This document shows, piece by piece, positions 42,967-51,084 of a stretch of 64,000 nucleotides of DNA. The translations under genes were made by a program, and so were the position numbers. Within the stretch, counting starts at the first letter, position 1. The number at the start of each line of letters is the position of its first letter. This stretch comes from Streptomyces carminius (GTDB lineage: Bacteria > Actinomycetota > Actinomycetes > Streptomycetales > Streptomycetaceae), in NCBI RefSeq assembly GCF_002794255.1, contig NZ_PGGW01000071.1:62001-126000 (forward strand). Direction: 5' to 3'. The notes below the pieces were generated by a model. The model was not told the origin of the DNA. It saw nothing but the letters and a program-made list of their open reading frames with translations, and made no database searches.

Positions 42967-44481
42967 TCAGCGCCGGGTCCCCGTGCCGACGAGGGTGCGC
43001 TCGTACGGGTCGAGCAGTACGCCCCGCACCGGGGTGGCGACTCCCGCCACGACCTCCAGGTGCACCAGCGGCACCACCGCGTCGGTGCCGAGGACGGCGG
43101 TCTCCGCCGCCATGGCCGCGTCCCGGCGACGGTCGGGGTCGGCGGTGGCCTGGGCCCGGGCGACGGCCGCGTCGACCTTCTCGTCGCACAGCCGCGCGAG
43201 GTTGTAGCCGCCCTCGCAGGTGAAGTCGGCGGCGAGGACGGCGACGGGGTCGCCGGTGTCGAGCATCGTGTTGCGGGAGAGCACGACCGCGTCGAACTTC
43301 CCGGCCAGCGCGTCGGCCTCCAGCCGGGAGTAGTCGCGCACCTCCAGCTCCACCTCGAAGCCGGCCTTCTGAAGCTGCTGCTGCAGCACCTGGGCGGTCT
43401 CGGGCAGTTCGGGGCGGTTGTCGTAGGTGGCCAGGGTGATGCGCGTGCCGTCGGGGTCGGCGGCCTCCGCCCGGCCCGCCGGTTCGGTCCGCTTTCCGGC
43501 GGCCCAGGTCAGCGCGGGGCCGTAGACGCCCCGGCCGGGCTCGGCGCGGCCCTCGTACACGCCCTTCGCGAGGGCGGAGGTGTCGACCGCCTCCCGGGCG
43601 GCGGCCCGCAGCCTCGGATCGGCGAAGGGGCCGGAGGAGGTGTTGAGGTGCAGGGCGGTGTTGCGGGCGGTGGCGTTGGCGCGGACGGTGTCCGCGTCGA
43701 GGGAGGCGAGCTGGGCGACGGGCAGGGACTCGGCGATGTCCACCTCGCCGGTGCGCAGGGCGTTGGCCCGGGCGGTGCCGTCGGCGACGAACCTCGCGTC
43801 GATGCCGGAGGCCTGGGCCCGGCCGCCCCAGTGGTCGTCGAAGCGGTCCAGGCGGACCGCCGTGTCGCCGGTGACCTCGGTGAGCTCAAAGGGGCCGGTG
43901 GCGGTGCCCGCCGGGTCCACGGCGCCCTTCTCCCCGTACGCCTTCGGGGAGAACACCGACAGGGAGGGGTTGGACAGCCGCAGCGGCAGGACCGGGTCGG
44001 CCCCGGCGGTGCTCACCCGTACCCGGTCCTCGCCCACCGCCTCGGCGGTCAGCTCCACACCGGTCAGTGCGGCGGGGGGCGGGGTGGCCCGGGCCGCGCG
44101 GGTGAGGGCGCCGGCGACGGCTTCCGGGGTGACCTCGGCGCCGTCGTGGAACCGCGCGTCCCGCAGGGTGAACAGCCAGTCGCGGCCGCCCTTCTCGCTG
44201 CTCCAGGACTCGGCGAGCGCGGGCGCCGCGGCGCCGTTGGCGTCCAGCCGGGTCAGCCCCTCGGCGACGCCGAGGCGGGACAGGAGCAGGGCGTCCTGGC
44301 CGTGGGGGGAGAGGTTCTGCGTCGGCGGGAAGGCGAGCGCCACCCGCAGCCGCTTGCCGTCCCCGGAGCCGTCGGAGCCGGAGGAGTCCGAGGAGCCCGG
44401 GTCGCCGCCGGAGGCGAAGCAGCCGGAGAGCAGTGGGAGGAGCAGCAGGCCGGCGGCCGACCGACGGCGGAGAGATCTCAT
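42967..44481 (-). CDS. ABC substrate-binding lipoprotein, family 5 (peptide/nickel/metallophore)
   Basis: 504 residues. Lipoprotein signal MRSLRRRSAAGLLLLPLLSG with lipobox LSGC, a Gly/Ser/Asp-rich spacer, then the SBP_bac_5 fold: LSPHGQDALLLSRLGVAEGL, LAESWSSEKGGRDWLFTLRD, FHDGAEVTPEAVAGAL, ATGPFELTEV and NTALHLNTSSGPFADPRLR. Members bind oligopeptides, nickel or opine-metal complexes. It is the first gene of the operon and its promoter carries a Zur-like box in the spacer, so import of a zinc complex is a reasonable inference. ATG 44481. Confidence 0.9.
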   Translation of the reverse strand: MRSLRRRSAAGLLLLPLLSGCFASGGDPGSSDSSGSDGSGDGKRLRVALAFPPTQNLSPHGQDALLLSRLGVAEGLTRLDANGAAAPALAESWSSEKGGRDWLFTLRDARFHDGAEVTPEAVAGALTRAARATPPPAALTGVELTAEAVGEDRVRVSTAGADPVLPLRLSNPSLSVFSPKAYGEKGAVDPAGTATGPFELTEVTGDTAVRLDRFDDHWGGRAQASGIDARFVADGTARANALRTGEVDIAESLPVAQLASLDADTVRANATARNTALHLNTSSGPFADPRLRAAAREAVDTSALAKGVYEGRAEPGRGVYGPALTWAAGKRTEPAGRAEAADPDGTRITLATYDNRPELPETAQVLQQQLQKAGFEVELEVRDYSRLEADALAGKFDAVVLSRNTMLDTGDPVAVLAADFTCEGGYNLARLCDEKVDAAVARAQATADPDRRRDAAMAAETAVLGTDAVVPLVHLEVVAGVATPVRGVLLDPYERTLVGTGTRR

Positions 44482-44523
44482 GGTCTTGGGTTCTTGCCTT
44501 TCGGGGCAGGTTGTTGACCACAG

Positions 44524-44553
44524 ATTATATGAAAATGGTTTTCATTCACGCAA
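44524..44553 (-). promoter_or_regulatory. Zur-like box inside a strong promoter (binding-protein operon)
   Basis: On the minus strand: -35 TTGCGT (44553-44548), 18-bp spacer, perfect -10 TATAAT (44529-44524). The 15-bp box TGAAAATGGTTTTCA (44530-44544) fills the spacer. It is a 7-1-7 inverted repeat that differs at one position from TGAAAATGATTTTCA, close to the published Streptomyces Zur consensus. Zinc-bound Zur would block polymerase here. Confidence 0.8.
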
Positions 44554-45094
44554 GAGGGATCTCGAAGTGCACGGCCCCACTCCCGCCGCCGGACACCTCC
44601 TCACGCCGGCCGTCCCGCTCGTCACAGACGACCTTGCCCAGGGACCGCCACAGGTCCATCGCCCCGGGCGAGTGCGGATGGGTGTGCAGGTAGACCGAGC
44701 GGTAGCCGCCGTCCGCCCGGGCGAACTCCAGCAGTTCGCCCACCAGTCGCCGGGCCAGTCCGCGCCGCCGGTGCTCCGGGCGCACGCACACCCGCCGCAA
44801 CTGGGCGGTCTCCCCGGACGGGTAGCGTTCGGCCAGCCATCGCGGGTTCGGCGGATGGGCGGGGCCGCGGGCGTCCAGGGCGGCCGTGGCGACGACCGTC
44901 CCGCCCGTCCCGTCGGCCGCGACCAGCAGGGTGTGCCGGGGCGGGGCGAGGTAGAAGGCGCCGGGATCGACGATGTCGGCGTGCCAGCGTGGCACGTATC
45001 CGGTGCCGAAGTCCCGGTACACGGCGTCGAGCATCACCGCCCGCGCCCCGTCGAGGTCCGCCTCGGTCGCCGTTCTGATGCGATAGTCATGCAC
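44546..45094 (-). CDS. GNAT-family N-acetyltransferase
   Basis: 182 residues. Acetyl-CoA-binding motif A is clear, LRRVCVRPEHRRRGLARRLV, with a following helix LLEFARADGGYRSVYLHT. The N-terminal YRIRTATEADLDGARAVML is the normal GNAT opening. GTG 45094 is chosen: a TATGAT -10 ends 6 bp before it, so the message would be leaderless. The 3' end reaches to one base from the Zur-box promoter. A role in modifying the cluster product is possible, but generic housekeeping is equally so. Confidence 0.85.
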   Translation of the reverse strand: MHDYRIRTATEADLDGARAVMLDAVYRDFGTGYVPRWHADIVDPGAFYLAPPRHTLLVAADGTGGTVVATAALDARGPAHPPNPRWLAERYPSGETAQLRRVCVRPEHRRRGLARRLVGELLEFARADGGYRSVYLHTHPHSPGAMDLWRSLGKVVCDERDGRREEVSGGGSGAVHFEIPLA

Positions 45095-45111
45095 TTGCAC
45101 ATCATATGCAA
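45095..45111. promoter_or_regulatory. Inverted repeat over the GNAT -10 region
   Basis: TTGCA-N7-TGCAA (45095-45111) overlaps the minus-strand TATGAT proposed as -10 of the GNAT gene. It could bind a repressor; no regulator gene is adjacent. Confidence 0.35.
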
Positions 45112-45165
45112 CAAGGGGCGCACGGCCGGCACCCGCTCCCGCCGGGCCGGTCCTACGCTGGAGCT

Positions 45166-45375
45166 GTGTACGCACGCCGGCGCCGCCGCTACTTCGCCCT
45201 GATGACCCTGTGCCTGCTGCTGTTCGTCGGCGCCTGGGCCTTCGTACGGCTGTGGTCGGTGCCGCTGGCGATCGCCATGTGCGTGGTCGCCGCGGCCATC
45301 CCGCCCGTCGCGGCGGTCGTCGCCAACCGCCGCGGGCCGGACGGCCGCTGGTGGGGCGAGGGGCCGCCGGGCTGA
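45166..45375 (+). CDS. DUF3099-like small membrane protein
   Basis: 69 residues: a basic start (YARRRRRYF), two hydrophobic segments (ALMTLCLLLFVGAWAFV and LAIAMCVVAAAIPPVAAVVA) and a conserved-looking end NRRGPDGRWWGEG. This matches the actinobacterial DUF3099 pattern as I know it; function unknown. GTG 45166 lies 7 bp after a TACGCT -10-like element, so the mRNA may be leaderless. It ends near a long shared terminator. Confidence 0.8.
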   Translation: MYARRRRRYFALMTLCLLLFVGAWAFVRLWSVPLAIAMCVVAAAIPPVAAVVANRRGPDGRWWGEGPPG

Positions 45376-45409
45376 CCCGCGCTCCCGGGTGCGGGCCCCG
45401 TCCCCGGGA

Positions 45410-45455
45410 GCGGGACTGATTTCGCGGCGGGGTCCCGCCGCGAAATCAGTCCCGC
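45410..45455. terminator. Perfect 22-bp bidirectional terminator
   Basis: The arms 45410-45431 and 45434-45455 are perfectly complementary (they contain GGGACTGATTTCGCGG). The repeat serves the DUF3099-like gene on the plus strand and the ABC exporter operon on the minus strand; the last codons and stop of the latter lie inside the stem. Confidence 0.88.
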
Positions 45456-47227
45456 ACCTCGGGCAGCACGCGGGAGAGCGCGCCGGAGGCGGTGAGCTCC
45501 GCCCAGGTGCCCTCCGCCGCGATCCGGCCCCCCGCCAGGACGGCGATCCGGTCGGCGCGGCGGACCGTGGCGGCGCGGTGGGCGATCACCAGGGTGGCGC
45601 GGCGCGCGGCGTCCCCGGCCAGAGCGGCGGCCAGTTCGGCGTCGGCGGCGGTGTCGAGCTGGGCGGTGGTCTCGTCCAGGACCAGCACCCGGGGCCGGGC
45701 CAGCAGGGCGCGGGCCAGCGCCACCCGGGCGCGCTGGCCGCCGGAGAGGCCGGTGCCGCGCTCGCCGAGGACGGTGGCGTACCCGTCGGGCAGCGCGGCG
45801 GCGATCCGGTCGACACCGCAGGCGCGGGCGGCCGCGTACAGCTCCTCGTCCCCGGCCCCGGGCGCGGCCAGCCGGAGGTTGTCGGCGAGCGTGCCGTGGA
45901 ACAGCGGCGCGTCCTGGCCGACGACGGCGACGGTGCGGCGCAGTTCGGCGTCGGAGATCTCGCGGAGATCCAGCGGCGGCCCGGTGCGCGGCAGCAGCTC
46001 GACCGCACCGCGGCCCGGGTCCCAGAAGCGGGCCAGCAGTTGGGCACAGGTGGACTTGCCCGCGCCCGAGGCACCCACCAGGGCGACCGTCCGCCCGGCG
46101 GGCACGGTCAGGTCGAGGCCGTCCAGGACGGGGGCGCCGCCGTAGTCGAAGCGCACCCCGAGCAGCCGCACGCCCAGCGGACCGTCCGGTACGGGGCGGG
46201 GCTCGCGCGGCGGCGGGGCGAGCGCCGGGGCCCCGGCAGCCGCACCCACCCGGGCCGCCGCCGCCCGCAGACCGGCCGCCCGGCCCAGCGCGGCGGAGGA
46301 CTCGGCGACCGGACCGAGGATGCCCAGCGCCAGGGCCACCGCCGCCGGGGCCCACTCCCCCGGCAGCCGTCCGGCGGCGACGGACCAGGCCGCCACCGCC
46401 ACCGTCCCCGCCACGGCCGCCGTCACCAGCGCCTCGCGCACCGCCGCCGTGCCCGCCTCCCAGGAGACCTCGGCCCGCTGGGCGGCGCCCAGTTCCCGGC
46501 CCCGGTCGGCCAGCCGGGCGCGGTACCGGTCCAGCGCGCCGAAGGCCAGCAGTTCCCGGAGCCCGTCGACGGTCTCCACGGCCTCCGCCGACAGCCGTGC
46601 CGCCCGCTCCCGGGTGCGGGCCCCGCGCTCGGCCCGGATCCGGGCGTCCAGCAGGGGCAGGGCCGTCAGCAGCACCGCCGCGGGCACGGTGACCGCCGCC
46701 GTCCACGGCTCCGCGGCGGCACACACCGCCGCCCCGGCGGTGAACACCGTGCCGGAGGCCAGCAGGGTGGCGGTGGTGTGGGCATAGAGGAACTCCAGCG
46801 CCTCCACGTCCGCCATGGCCGTGGCCGCCAGGTCGCCGCTGCGCCGCCCGGCGATCCGGGCGGGCGCGCTGCGGGCCAGGCCGTCGAAGACCCGTATCCG
46901 CAGTGCGGCCAGCACGCGGTAGGCCAGGTCGTGGGAGAGGTCCATCTCGCGCCAGGTGGTCACCGCCCGCACCAGCACCAGTGCGATCAGCGCCGCGACG
47001 GTGCCGGGTGCGGGGGCGGCGCCCCGCAGCACGGCGGCGCCGGCGGTGTGCGCGGCCAGCGCCACCAGGGCGACCAGGGACGCCTGCTCGGTCAGGGCGG
47101 CGGCGCAGGTGCGGGCCATCATGGCCCGGTGCCCGGCCAGCGCGGGCAGCAGGGCGCGCAGCGCGCCGGGCGGCACGGACGGGGCGGGGGACGCCAGGGG
47201 GTGCCCCGCCGGTGCGGTCGCGGTCAC
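45446..47227 (-). CDS. ABC exporter half-transporter (CydC-like TMD-NBD)
   Basis: 593 residues: a six-helix membrane domain (~30-320), then an ATPase domain with Walker A VGASGAGKST, Q-loop VVGQDAPLFHGTLADNLRL, signature LSGGQRARVALARALL and Walker B VLVLDETTAQLD. It pairs with the CydD-like protein encoded upstream, most likely as a heterodimeric exporter of the cluster peptide; a true CydDC (cysteine/glutathione export) is the alternative but fits the context less well. GTG 47227 follows AGAAGGG. The frame remains open to 47815 through repeat-filled spacer, so a longer product cannot be excluded. Confidence 0.85.
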   Translation of the reverse strand: MTATAPAGHPLASPAPSVPPGALRALLPALAGHRAMMARTCAAALTEQASLVALVALAAHTAGAAVLRGAAPAPGTVAALIALVLVRAVTTWREMDLSHDLAYRVLAALRIRVFDGLARSAPARIAGRRSGDLAATAMADVEALEFLYAHTTATLLASGTVFTAGAAVCAAAEPWTAAVTVPAAVLLTALPLLDARIRAERGARTRERAARLSAEAVETVDGLRELLAFGALDRYRARLADRGRELGAAQRAEVSWEAGTAAVREALVTAAVAGTVAVAAWSVAAGRLPGEWAPAAVALALGILGPVAESSAALGRAAGLRAAAARVGAAAGAPALAPPPREPRPVPDGPLGVRLLGVRFDYGGAPVLDGLDLTVPAGRTVALVGASGAGKSTCAQLLARFWDPGRGAVELLPRTGPPLDLREISDAELRRTVAVVGQDAPLFHGTLADNLRLAAPGAGDEELYAAARACGVDRIAAALPDGYATVLGERGTGLSGGQRARVALARALLARPRVLVLDETTAQLDTAADAELAAALAGDAARRATLVIAHRAATVRRADRIAVLAGGRIAAEGTWAELTASGALSRVLPEVRD

Positions 47228-47387
47228 TGGTGGGCCCTTCTCTCTGCGGGTATCGGGTCTTGCCACGGGATTCGGGAGGCTCACGGCCCGCCGGCGCACC
47301 GGCCGGTGCGGGCCGGTGTCGGCCGGTGCGAGGGCCCGGAGTGGTCGGCCTCCGGGCCTCACCACGGCCGCCCCGCCGGTCTCCGGC

Positions 47388-47655
47388 ACGGCGGTCACCG
47401 TGTCCGCTGTGGTGCCGCCGACGGTCCTGCCCGCCCCTGCCGGACGTCCGGGAACGGGCGCACGGCTGTCGGCGGAGGCTGTGGAGACCGCCGACGGCTC
47501 CGGGAACCGCCGGCCCCCCGGTGCGGTGTCCACCGCCGGGACGCGGTGCGCGCCGCCGCGGAGCCGCGGGCGGCGGCGGTCACCGTACCCACTGCGGCAC
47601 GGCGGCCGTCGGGGACCGCCGAGGCCGCCGACGGACACCGGGAACCGCCGGCCTC
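47388..47655 (+). repeat. Two degenerate inverted copies of a CydC-like gene segment
   Basis: The 584-bp gap between the exporter genes holds plus-strand sequence that mirrors the minus-strand gene at about 46545-46725. Copy 1 (47388-47515) reads in frame ..GARLSAEAVETADGSGN against gene ARLSAEAVETVDGLRE, with a 20-base identical block at 47460-47479. Copy 2 (47545-47655) reads AAAEPRAAAVTVPTA against AAAEPWTAAVTVPAA. Both copies end in CCGGGAACCGCCGGCC (47500-47515, 47638-47653). Confidence 0.7.
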
Positions 47656-47811
47656 CGGCGCGCCGGACCGGTAGCGTGCCCGGCCGGCCGGGCACGGCGT
47701 ACGCGGAGCCGGGCACCGGCCGGCGGGCCGCGGTCTCCCGGGCCGCGGTCTCCCGGGCGGCGGACCCGGCTGCGGCGCGCGAGGCGCCGGTGACGGCGGC
47801 CGTGGCGCGGG

Positions 47812-49584
47812 TCATGCCGCGCGCCCCCGGTCCGTCTCCCCGGCCGCGACCAGATCCGCGTACACCCCGCCCCGGTCCAGCAGCCCGCGGTGGTCGCCGA
47901 CCGACTCGACCCGGCCGCCGTCGAGGACGACGATGCGGTCCGCGTCCCGCACCGTCCGCAGCCGGTGGGCGACCACCAGCCGGGTGCGGCCGCGGGCGGC
48001 GTGCAGCAGTTCGGCCGTGATGGCGGCCTCGCGCCGCTCGTCGACGGCGCTGGTCGCCTCGTCCAGGACGAGGACGGGCGCGTCGGCCAGCAGGGCCCGG
48101 GCCAGCGCCAGGCGCTGCCGCTGGCCGCCGGAGAGGGTGGCGCCGCGCTCGCCGAGGACGGTGGCGTACCCGTCGGGCAGCGCGGCGATCTCGTCGTGGA
48201 TCCCCGCGGCCCGCGCGGCCCGCTCCAGCTCCGCCTCGTCCGCCTCCGGACGGGCCAGCCGCAGGTTCTCGGCGATGCTCGCCGGGAACAGGTACGTCTC
48301 CTGGGAGACCACCGCGATGCCGCGGCGCAGCGCCTCCAGGGGATGCCCGGTGGTGGGGACGCCGTCCAGGGTGATCCGGCCCCCGTCCGGGTCGCGGTGC
48401 CGCAGCAGCAGCGCCAGCAGGGTGGTCTTGCCCGCGCCGGAGGGGCCGACGATCGCGGTGGTGCGGCCGGCCTCGGCGGTGAAGGTCACCCCGCACAGGG
48501 CGGGCCGGGCCGCGCCGGGGTAGGTCAGGTCCACGTCCTCGAAGCGGATTTCGGGCGGCGCCTGCCGGGCACCGTGCGGGCGGTCCTGCGGACGGCCGGC
48601 CCACGCGGGTGTGCGCACCCCGGTGTCCGGCACCGCGGGCTCGGCGCGGCGCAGGGCGGCGATGCCGTCGGCCGCCGAGACGCCGAGGTAGCCCGCGTGC
48701 CACTCCCGGGCCAGGTCGCGGACCGGCCGGAAGCACTCCGAGGCCAGCAGGAGCAGCAGGTACGTCCCGGTGGCGGTGGCCCGTCCGGAGGCGGCCGAGG
48801 CGCAGGCCAGCAGGGCGGCGGCGACCGTGCCGCCCTGGACGGCCAGATCGGTCAGGGCGGTGTCCGCCAGGGAGACCCGCATCTTGGCGACCGTGGCCCG
48901 GTGCAGGGCGGCCGACCGCTCCTCCAGCCGCTCGCGGGTGCGGCCGACGGCACCGGCCGCGCGCAGCGCGGGCATGCCCTGGAGGGCCTCCAGGTAGTCG
49001 GCGCCCAGGGCCTCGTAGGTGTCCCAGTGCTCGCCGCCGCGCCGGGCCAGCAGCCGGTCCCACCAGCGGGGGGCGAGCAGCGCCAGGGCCAGGGCGGGGG
49101 CCAGGACGAGCGGGGCGTACGGCTCGACGGCCCAGGCCGCCGCCAGCAGCGGCAGCGGCAGCAGACAGGTGGCGGCCAGTTGCGGCAGATAGCGCGAGAC
49201 ATAGGCGTCCACGCCCTCCACGCCGTCCACCACCGCGGCCCGGACCGCGCCCGCCCGGGAACCCGCCGACCAGGCCGGGCCCAGCCGCCCCAGACGCGCC
49301 AGCAGCGCGTCGCGCAGCCGCACCCGCACCAGCGCCCCGGCGTCCGCCGCCACCCGCCGCTGCCACCAGCCCAGCAGGGCCCGGACCGCGACGGTGCCCA
49401 GCACGGCCGCCAGCAGCGCGGGCACCTCGCCGGCCGTGCCGCGGGCGATCGCGGACAGGGCGAGGGCGAGCAGCAGCGCCTGGACCAGATGGGTGGCGGC
49501 GACGGCGAGGAGGAGGGCGGTGGCGCCGGCCAGCGGGGCGCGGGCGGTGCGTGCGGCGGTGAGCAGCTCCCGGTGCAGCATCAC
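47812..49584 (-). CDS. ABC exporter half-transporter (CydD-like TMD-NBD)
   Basis: 590 residues: membrane domain (~18-310) and ATPase domain with Walker A VGPSGAGKTT, Q-loop VVSQETYLFPASIAENLRL, signature LSGGQRQRLALARALL, Walker B VLVLDEATSAVD and switch His in VVAHRL. The ATG overlaps the SagB-type gene stop (ATGA), so it is co-translated with the peptide-modifying enzymes. No N-terminal peptidase (C39) domain is present, so leader removal must be done by another enzyme. With the next gene it probably forms a heterodimeric exporter. Confidence 0.88.
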   Translation of the reverse strand: MMLHRELLTAARTARAPLAGATALLLAVAATHLVQALLLALALSAIARGTAGEVPALLAAVLGTVAVRALLGWWQRRVAADAGALVRVRLRDALLARLGRLGPAWSAGSRAGAVRAAVVDGVEGVDAYVSRYLPQLAATCLLPLPLLAAAWAVEPYAPLVLAPALALALLAPRWWDRLLARRGGEHWDTYEALGADYLEALQGMPALRAAGAVGRTRERLEERSAALHRATVAKMRVSLADTALTDLAVQGGTVAAALLACASAASGRATATGTYLLLLLASECFRPVRDLAREWHAGYLGVSAADGIAALRRAEPAVPDTGVRTPAWAGRPQDRPHGARQAPPEIRFEDVDLTYPGAARPALCGVTFTAEAGRTTAIVGPSGAGKTTLLALLLRHRDPDGGRITLDGVPTTGHPLEALRRGIAVVSQETYLFPASIAENLRLARPEADEAELERAARAAGIHDEIAALPDGYATVLGERGATLSGGQRQRLALARALLADAPVLVLDEATSAVDERREAAITAELLHAARGRTRLVVAHRLRTVRDADRIVVLDGGRVESVGDHRGLLDRGGVYADLVAAGETDRGRAA

Positions 49585-51062
49585 GGGCGGTCACCCCCGC
49601 CGGGCGTACCGGGCGTACCGGGTGCCGCCAGGGCGAGACCGTGGACCACCCAGTCGCGGCCCGGCGGTTCCCCCAGCGCCGCGCCGAGGTCGGCGCCCTG
49701 CCAGGAACCCAGCGGACGGGACCGCAGTCCCAGGCGGGTGGCGACGGCCTGCGCGGTGCCCACGGCGTGTCCGGCGGTCAGGTGGTCGGCGCGCACCCGG
49801 TGCGGCGGGGCGCCGGAGGGGCAGCCGCAGGCGAGCAGGACGGCTCCGGCGTCCGCGATCCAGCCCTGCCCGGCGGCCCAGGCGGCGAGGGTGGGGCGGG
49901 CCTCCCCCGCGGCCACCCGGCGCAGGCCGCCGGGGGCGGCCGGGCCGGGGGCCAGCAGCCCCGGCCCGGGCGTCCCCGGCGGGCCGCCGGTGGCCGCGTA
50001 CCACCGCAGGCCGGGGCCCGCGGCGGCGGCAGCGGCGAGGACGGCGGCCAGGTGGGCGCGGTCCGGCGCGCCGGACAGGGGCGGGGGCGCGCTGCGGCGG
50101 GCGAGCAGGTCGTGCCCGGCGGGGGCGGGGAGCGCCGGGGGCGGCGTCCACCAGTTCTCCCGGCCGTCGCCGGGGTGCGGGGCGGCGGTCAGGGCCCGCA
50201 GCACGACGCCGGTGTCGTCGGCCGCTGCGCCGCCGGCGCAGCGGCCGCTGTCCGCCACGGGCCACGGGGTGCCGCCGGTGCCGTCCGCCCAGCGGGCCAG
50301 CGACCACGGCTCGGGGCACGGGTCCGGGGGCATCAGCCGTACGGCGGCCAGGGGGTGTTCGTCCGCCTCCCCCGCCGGGTGGTCCAGTCCGGCCGCGGCG
50401 GCCAGCAGCGGCCCGGCGGCGTCCCGGCAGACGGCCGGGCGGACGGCCGGGTGCCCGACCGTCCCGCCGTGGGCGCGGGCCGCCAGCACCAGCGCCGCCG
50501 CGGCGTGCCCGGCATCAAGCAGCAGCAGGGGCCAGGCGCGGTGCCCGTAGTGGGCGGCGGTCCGCCGGGGGGTGACGGTCAGGACGGCGACCGCGCCCGC
50601 CGGGACGCCACCGGGCGCCGGGCCGCGGGCGTGGACGCGGTGGGCGAGCGGGTCGTAGGCATAGCGGCCCGGCGGCAGCGGACAGCCGGGGCCGATCAGC
50701 AGGTGGGCGCTCACCGGGTGGCACCCGCCCGCCGAGGCGTGGGGCCGCAGTCTGCCCCGGCCGCCCCGGCCGGTGGCGCCTTGGGCGGCCAGGGACAGCC
50801 GCAGCAGCGGTTCCAGGGGCAGTTCGCCGGGGCCGGCCGCGGGGATCGGCAGTCCCGGGCCCGGTCGGGCGGGGGCGAGGGGTCCGGGGGCGCGGTCCGG
50901 GCCGGGTTCGGCGGCCGAGCGGGCCCGGGACAGGGCGGCGGTCACCACCGCGCGGGCCGGATCCGTGCCGCGGCCCGGCCCCGCTGTCCCCGTTGCCGTC
51001 CCGGCCGCCGTCGCGGCGGCCGGCCCGGGGGGTGTCCCGGGTGCTGTCCTGGAGGTCGTCAT
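49581..51062 (-). CDS. SagB-type (thiazoline/oxazoline) oxidase
   Basis: 493 residues related to flavin-dependent nitroreductases that oxidise azolines to azoles in RiPPs. The N-terminal ~75 residues are low-complexity. The first domain has RPHASAGGCHPVSAHLLIG, LPPGRYAYDPLAHRVHARG and RTAAHYGHRAWPLLLLDAGHAAAALVLAA, all SagB landmarks. A second, more diverged nitroreductase-like half follows (GWIADAGAVLLACG, HLTAGHAVGTAQAVATRLGL). Several expected FMN contacts cannot be verified by eye. It is translationally coupled to the exporter gene and lies 22 bp after ycaO. Confidence 0.8.
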   Translation of the reverse strand: MTTSRTAPGTPPGPAAATAAGTATGTAGPGRGTDPARAVVTAALSRARSAAEPGPDRAPGPLAPARPGPGLPIPAAGPGELPLEPLLRLSLAAQGATGRGGRGRLRPHASAGGCHPVSAHLLIGPGCPLPPGRYAYDPLAHRVHARGPAPGGVPAGAVAVLTVTPRRTAAHYGHRAWPLLLLDAGHAAAALVLAARAHGGTVGHPAVRPAVCRDAAGPLLAAAAGLDHPAGEADEHPLAAVRLMPPDPCPEPWSLARWADGTGGTPWPVADSGRCAGGAAADDTGVVLRALTAAPHPGDGRENWWTPPPALPAPAGHDLLARRSAPPPLSGAPDRAHLAAVLAAAAAAGPGLRWYAATGGPPGTPGPGLLAPGPAAPGGLRRVAAGEARPTLAAWAAGQGWIADAGAVLLACGCPSGAPPHRVRADHLTAGHAVGTAQAVATRLGLRSRPLGSWQGADLGAALGEPPGRDWVVHGLALAAPGTPGTPGGGDRP

Positions 51063-51084
51063 GTCCCGTGTTCCCGGTCGTGTC

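Noticed and set aside
44524..44553. DtxR/DmdR1 iron box at the binding-protein promoter
   Set aside because: The site has the 7-1-7 TGAAAAT/GTTTTCA form of Zur and lacks the AGGTTAG-type halves seen at 62030.
45446..49584. Dedicated CydDC cysteine/glutathione exporter for cytochrome bd assembly
   Set aside because: No cydAB genes are nearby and the pair is translationally coupled to SagB/YcaO genes, so a peptide exporter fits better. It is not fully excluded.
45446..49594. A single minus-strand open frame of 1382 codons spanning both exporter genes
   Set aside because: The upstream exporter is encoded in another frame of the same strand (47812-49584). Only the part from about 47227 has ABC-transporter sequence in this frame; the rest is open by GC bias.
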